From: CAIXSE01 sp040769125
GTDB lineage: Bacteria; Actinomycetota; Thermoleophilia; UBA2241
Direction of reading: 5' to 3'
DNA: 64,000 nt
Assembly: GCA_040769125.1 (NCBI GenBank)
Contig: JAXGLO010000001.1
Span: 1,364,001-1,428,000 of the forward strand
Under the pieces are notes generated by a model. That model searched no databases. It was given only the letters and a program-made list of their open reading frames with translations, and was not told where the DNA came from. Shown piece after piece: positions 60,436-64,000 of this stretch (within the stretch, counting starts at the first letter, position 1; each line of letters begins with the position of its first letter). Position numbers and translations under genes: made by a program.

Positions 60436-61554
60436 CTACCCCCCTGCGGAGTAACGCTCCGCGACGTATTCGGCGAACTCTGCAAATCGCCCTGCGCGGA
60501 TGGCCGTGCGGGCGTCCGCGCACAATCTTAGCAGAACCCGCAGGTTGTGCAGACTGAGAAGGTGTGCGCCGAGGATCTCGCGCTGGACCACGAGGTGACG
60601 CAGGTAGGCCCGCGAGAAGGTGCGACAGGCGTAGCAGTCGCAGCTCTCGTCGAGCGGCGCGAGGTCGTCGGCGAAGCGCGCGTTGCGCAGGTTCATGCGG
60701 CCGACACCCGAGAACACGGTTCCGGTGCGCGCCAGGCGCGTGGGCAGCACGCAGTCGAAGACGTCGACGCCTCGCCGGATCACCTCGATCATCCCCAGCG
60801 GATCGCCGATCCCCATGAAGTAGCGAAGGCGATCGCCGGGCAGCAGCTCATCCATGAGCTCGACCGTAGCGAGCATGTCGTCGCCGCGTTCGCCGACGCT
60901 GAGGCCGCCGATGGCGTAGGCGTCGAAGCCCACGTCGCCGATCTCGGCGGCCGAGCGGCGGCGCAGCGCCTCGTCGACGCCGCCCTGGACGATGCCCACG
61001 AGCAGCTGGCGCGGCCGTCGATGGGCTGCTTTGCAGGCCGCCGCCCAGCGCGTCGTGCGATCCACGGCGGCGGCCACCTCGTCGAGCGACAGCGTCCCGG
61101 GGGCACACTGGTCGAAGGCCATGATGATGTCGGCGCCGAGATCCTCCTGCACGCGCACCGCGAGCTCCGGAGTGAACACGTGACGGGATCCATCGTACAC
61201 GGAGGCGAACTCCACCCCCTCATCGCGAATCACACGCGTGCTTTCGAGGCTGAACACCTGGAAGCCGCCCGAGTCGGTGAGGATCGGTCCGTCCCAGCCC
61301 ATGAAGCCGTGCAGGCCGCCGTGCGCCGCCACGATCTCTGAGCCCGGCCGCAAGTAGAGGTGGTACGTGTTGGCGAGAACCACCTGCGCGCCGAGCTCGC
61401 GCAGCTCGCGCGGCGCCACGGCCTTGACGGTCGCCTTGGTGCCCACCGGCATGAAGCACGGTGTGACGACGTCGCCGTGCGGAGTGGAGAGACGCGCGGC
61501 CCGCGCGCGCCCGTCACGGGCCTCCACCGTGAAGGCGAAGCCCTCCGTCGTCAT
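60436..61554 (-). CDS. tgt: tRNA-guanine transglycosylase
   Basis: Inserts preQ1 at position 34 of GUN-anticodon tRNAs. The 372-residue product has PVGTKATVKAV, LTDSGGFQVFSLE, the active Asp in FDCVLPTRLARTGT and the zinc site CDCYACRTFSRAYLRH. I start it at the ATG at 61554, 16 bases after queA; the frame is open far upstream but reads as shadow. Confidence 0.96.
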   Translation of the reverse strand: MTTEGFAFTVEARDGRARAARLSTPHGDVVTPCFMPVGTKATVKAVAPRELRELGAQVVLANTYHLYLRPGSEIVAAHGGLHGFMGWDGPILTDSGGFQVFSLESTRVIRDEGVEFASVYDGSRHVFTPELAVRVQEDLGADIIMAFDQCAPGTLSLDEVAAAVDRTTRWAAACKAAHRRPRQLLVGIVQGGVDEALRRRSAAEIGDVGFDAYAIGGLSVGERGDDMLATVELMDELLPGDRLRYFMGIGDPLGMIEVIRRGVDVFDCVLPTRLARTGTVFSGVGRMNLRNARFADDLAPLDESCDCYACRTFSRAYLRHLVVQREILGAHLLSLHNLRVLLRLCADARTAIRAGRFAEFAEYVAERYSAGG

Positions 61555-61570
61555 TCCCGCGGCCGCCAAC

Positions 61571-62764
61571 TCAGAGCGCCAGCATCGCGTCGCCGAAACT
61601 GTAGAAGCGGTAGCCCTCGGCGACCGCGTGGCGGTAGATCCTCCACGTCGCCTCGATACCGCAAAACGCCATGACCAGCGCCAGAAGGCTGGTGCGCGGC
61701 AGATGGAAGTTGGTGAGCAGGCCGTCGACCACGAAGAACTCGAATCCCGGCGTGATGAAGAGATCGGTCTCACCGCGGAGAAGATCGCTCTTCGCGGCGC
61801 CTCCCTCTCCCTCCCTGACCCGGGCGACCTGAGGCTCTTCGCCGGCGGCGGACGCCGCCTCGTCGCGGGCCAGGTGCTCAAGAGTGCGCAGCGTGGTGGT
61901 GCCCACGGCGATGACTCGGCGCCCCTCGGCGCGCGCCGCGCGCAGGCGGCGCCAGGTGCTGGCCTTCACCTCGTACCTCTCGCTGTGCAGGCGGGTCGCC
62001 GCGAGCGTCTCCTCCTGCAGCGGCTTGAAGGTGCCGAGGCCCACGTGAAGCGTCACCGTCTCAATGGTGATCCCCGCCTCGCGCAGGGCCGCATCGAGGC
62101 CGGCGGTGAAGTGCAGACCGGCCGTCGGCGCCGCGGCCGAGCCCACCGCGCTCGCGTAGATCGTCTGGTAGCGCTCGGGATCGTCGATGCCCGCTCGAAT
62201 GTACGGAGGCAGTGGCGTCACGCCCGCCCTCTCCAGCAGTGCGTGCACGGGCTGCTCTGCCTGGTTGACAACGTGCCAGCGACCGTCGCCCAGCGGCCGC
62301 TCGCAGAGCAGCGGCCACTCCCCGGCGAGATCCTCGCTCAGCAGCACCTCTCCCGGGCGCGGCCGGCCACGCAGGAGCACCTCCCAGCGCTCGACGCCGA
62401 CCGGCGAATCCAGGGTCGCGGCGTCCTCGCCGGCTCCGCAAGACGGAGGCGCCGCACTCCCCCCCACGGCCGCGCGCTGCAGGAACAGCGCCTCGATACG
62501 ACCGCCGGTGACACGCCTGAAGAAGCTGCGCGCCGGGAACACGCGCGTGTCGTTGCGCACCAGCAGATCGCCGGCGCGGAGGAGGGCTGGCAGCTCGCTG
62601 AACGAGCGGTCTTGCAGCGCCCGCCGGGCACCACGGTAAACGAGGAGGCGCGAAGCGTCGCGTGGATCCGCCGGCGTCTGCGCAATGAGCCCGGCGGGCA
62701 GCGCGTAGTCGAGGTCGGCCAGAGTGAGTGTGGGGGCTCCTGTGGCGCAACGCGGCACGCTCAC
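61571..62764 (-). CDS. queA: tRNA preQ1 ribosyltransferase-isomerase QueA
   Basis: Adds the cyclopentane ring from SAM to make epoxyqueuosine. The 397-residue product has DYALPAGLIAQTPADPRDAS, LLVRNDTRVFPARSF, AAPTAGLHFTAGLDAAL and TNFHLPRTSLLALVMAF. It starts at the GTG at 62764, overlapping the queH stop (GTGA), with AAAGG about 6-7 bases upstream. Confidence 0.95.
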   Translation of the reverse strand: MSVPRCATGAPTLTLADLDYALPAGLIAQTPADPRDASRLLVYRGARRALQDRSFSELPALLRAGDLLVRNDTRVFPARSFFRRVTGGRIEALFLQRAAVGGSAAPPSCGAGEDAATLDSPVGVERWEVLLRGRPRPGEVLLSEDLAGEWPLLCERPLGDGRWHVVNQAEQPVHALLERAGVTPLPPYIRAGIDDPERYQTIYASAVGSAAAPTAGLHFTAGLDAALREAGITIETVTLHVGLGTFKPLQEETLAATRLHSERYEVKASTWRRLRAARAEGRRVIAVGTTTLRTLEHLARDEAASAAGEEPQVARVREGEGGAAKSDLLRGETDLFITPGFEFFVVDGLLTNFHLPRTSLLALVMAFCGIEATWRIYRHAVAEGYRFYSFGDAMLAL

Positions 62765-63327
62765 GCGCGAGCCTTTCGCGCCCGGCGCTCGTGCCAGGCC
62801 TCCCACTTGCTCGCCGCGCACCCGCAGTACCGCTGCCGGTACAGCTCGTAGCGGCGGCAGGCTGCGTAGCTCTCGCGGAACGACTCGCGCAGATCGAGAT
62901 AGACGAAGCGCACGCCGTGCTCCTCGCCCGCCGCCTCGCCGGCGGCGACGAGAAGGTCGTGGCGCTGGTAGGGACTGACGCTCAGGGTCGTGCTGAAGCG
63001 CCTCATCCCGCGGGCCGCAGCCGCTGCCGCAGCTCCCCCCAGGCGCAGACGAAAGCACAGGGCACAGCGCCCGGACGAATCCTCCGAGTGCTGCCGCGCC
63101 TGCCAGGACCGCCAGGCAGGGCCCGGCGAGCGCTCGTCGACGACGAGCTGTGCCTCGGCCGCCCTGCAGTAGCGCCGAAGAGCGTCGAGGCGACGGAGCG
63201 CTTCGAGCTCAGGCTGGATGTTGGGGTTACGGTGCCACACCAGCGGCTCGACGCCACGTTCCCTCCACGCGGGGAGGGCGACGGTGGCACAGGGGCCGCA
63301 GCAGGCGTGCAGCAGCAGATCGTTCAC
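62761..63327 (-). CDS. queH: Epoxyqueuosine reductase QueH (DUF208)
   Basis: Reduces epoxyqueuosine to queuosine, replacing the cobalamin enzyme QueG. The 188-residue product has HACCGPCATV at the N terminus, SGRCALCFRLRL in the middle and YRQRYCGCAASKWEA at the end, which supply the iron-sulfur and active Cys residues. It begins at a GTG. Together with QueA and Tgt it covers the final steps of queuosine synthesis. Confidence 0.93.
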   Translation of the reverse strand: MNDLLLHACCGPCATVALPAWRERGVEPLVWHRNPNIQPELEALRRLDALRRYCRAAEAQLVVDERSPGPAWRSWQARQHSEDSSGRCALCFRLRLGGAAAAAAARGMRRFSTTLSVSPYQRHDLLVAAGEAAGEEHGVRFVYLDLRESFRESYAACRRYELYRQRYCGCAASKWEAWHERRARKARA

Positions 63328-63357
63328 CGCGAAAGCATAGCATCGCTCCGGCGAGCG

Positions 63358-64000
63358 TCAGCCTTCGTCGAAGAGCGTGCTCGCCGCGGCCGGCGGGACG
63401 AGGCCGCAGTGCGCGAAGCCGGTACGCGTGAGCACGCGTCCCCTCGGCGTGCGTTTGAGGAAGCCCTGCATGATGAGGTAGGGCTCGTACACGTCCATGA
63501 TCGTGTCGGCCTCCTCGCCGAGAGCGACCGCGAGCGTATCGAGACCGACGGGCCCGCCGTCGAACTTCACGGCGATCGCGTGCAGGATGTCGCGGTCGAG
63601 CTTGTCGAGTCCCTCCCCGTCGACCTGGAAGAGCTGCAGGGCGGCGATGCAGATCGCGTGGTCGATAGCGCCCTGGTGGCGTACCTCGGCGAAGTCGCGG
63701 ACGCGCCGCAGCAGACGGTTGGCGACGCGCGGCGTGCCGCGGGACCGACCGGCGATCTCGAGCGCGGATGCGTTGTCGATGGGCACGTTCAGGATGTTCG
63801 CGGAGCGACGCACGATGCGCGCGAGCTCTTCGACCTCGTAGTATTCGAGCCGCTGCCACACACCGAACCGGTCGCGCAGCGGCGTCGTGAGCAGCCCGGA
63901 GCGAGTGGTCGCCCCGATCAGCGTGAACGGCTGCACCTGCATGCGGATGCTGCGCGCCGCAGGCCCTTCGCCGATCATGATGTCGATTTCGAAGTCCTCC
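63358..64000 (-). CDS. ruvB: Holliday junction helicase RuvB (partial)
   Basis: The C-terminal two thirds of RuvB; the N terminus with Walker A lies outside the window. Visible are EDFEIDIMIGEGPAARSIR at the edge, FTLIGATTRSGLLTTPLRDR with sensor 1, RSRGTPRVANRLLRRVRDFA and the C-terminal winged helix (EPYLIMQGFLKRTPRGRVLT). It starts the ruvB-queH-queA-tgt-yajC run. Confidence 0.95.
   Translation of the reverse strand, partial: EDFEIDIMIGEGPAARSIRMQVQPFTLIGATTRSGLLTTPLRDRFGVWQRLEYYEVEELARIVRRSANILNVPIDNASALEIAGRSRGTPRVANRLLRRVRDFAEVRHQGAIDHAICIAALQLFQVDGEGLDKLDRDILHAIAVKFDGGPVGLDTLAVALGEEADTIMDVYEPYLIMQGFLKRTPRGRVLTRTGFAHCGLVPPAAASTLFDEG

Noticed and set aside
1..64000. CRISPR arrays, insertion sequences, prophage or attachment sites
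   Set aside because: No regularly spaced repeats, transposase, integrase or terminal inverted repeats were seen. All long frames are assigned to core genes or to their shadows.

Overview
The window is high-GC bacterial chromosome carrying core housekeeping genes packed end to end. A MihF-type integration host factor gene, SepF and DivIVA genes, and a class 1B PyrD/PyrK pair point to the phylum Actinomycetota. The usual mycobacterial and streptomycete gene orders are not kept, so a deep-branching class is likely. I cannot name the genus. Almost everything is on the minus strand, with stop/start overlaps of the ATGA, GTGA or TGATG type. Only lemA, htpX and rpmB are on the plus strand. I see no rRNA, tRNA, insertion sequence, prophage or CRISPR array. 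No stretch longer than 300 bases lacks a gene.

Layout, read along the plus strand (transcription is mostly right to left). 1-5100: the rimP-nusA-ylxR-infB-DUF503-rbfA transcription/translation operon behind a promoter and a terminator-like leader hairpin. 5145-7704: an L,D-transpeptidase divergent from lemA-htpX. 7785-10701: mihF-gmk-rpoZ-coaBC-HD hydrolase, probably from a leaderless mihF promoter. 10809-19750: a full pyr operon, pyrR-pyrB-pyrC-carA-carB-pyrK-pyrD, with a PyrR-type attenuator. 19750-28543: a tRNA-nucleotidyltransferase fusion, an M50 protease, pgeF, yggS, sepF, a ProC-like gene, divIVA, DUF167, lspA and rluD. 28578-33790: DUF1858, asp23, fakA, fakB (DegV) and recG, divergent from rpmB. 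34239-39271: an FMN-riboswitch-controlled ribD-ribE-ribBA-ribH operon ending in an MFS transporter. 39267-46492: metK, priA, def, fmt, rsmB and rpe. 46733-59760: a long run parA-ftsZ-scpA-scpB-rluB-aroF-tyrA-cmk-plsC-ispH-DUF512-der-plsY-gpsA. 59909-64000: ruvB (cut by the window edge), queH, queA, tgt and yajC.

The most unusual observation is in the pyr operon. The carbamoyl-phosphate synthetase genes are full-length and in frame, but both subunits lack the residues that define catalysis. CarA has Gly in place of the glutaminase Cys and Arg in place of the catalytic His. CarB has lost about 40 residues of its first ATP-grasp domain, the metal ligands of that half, and several ATP/phosphate contacts of the second half. 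The flanking PyrB, PyrC, PyrK, PyrD and PyrR keep their key residues. Weaker but similar departures occur in Fmt (formyl-transfer Asn), the RibB half of RibBA (metal-binding His) and the ProC-like protein. Other points of interest are a Cys/His knuckle on the NusA tail, an acidic repeat tail on YajC, translational coupling of a ParA ATPase to FtsZ, a 36-codon coupled ORF before aroF that resembles the first helix of a chorismate mutase, and a gmk gene with no ordinary start codon at the expected place.
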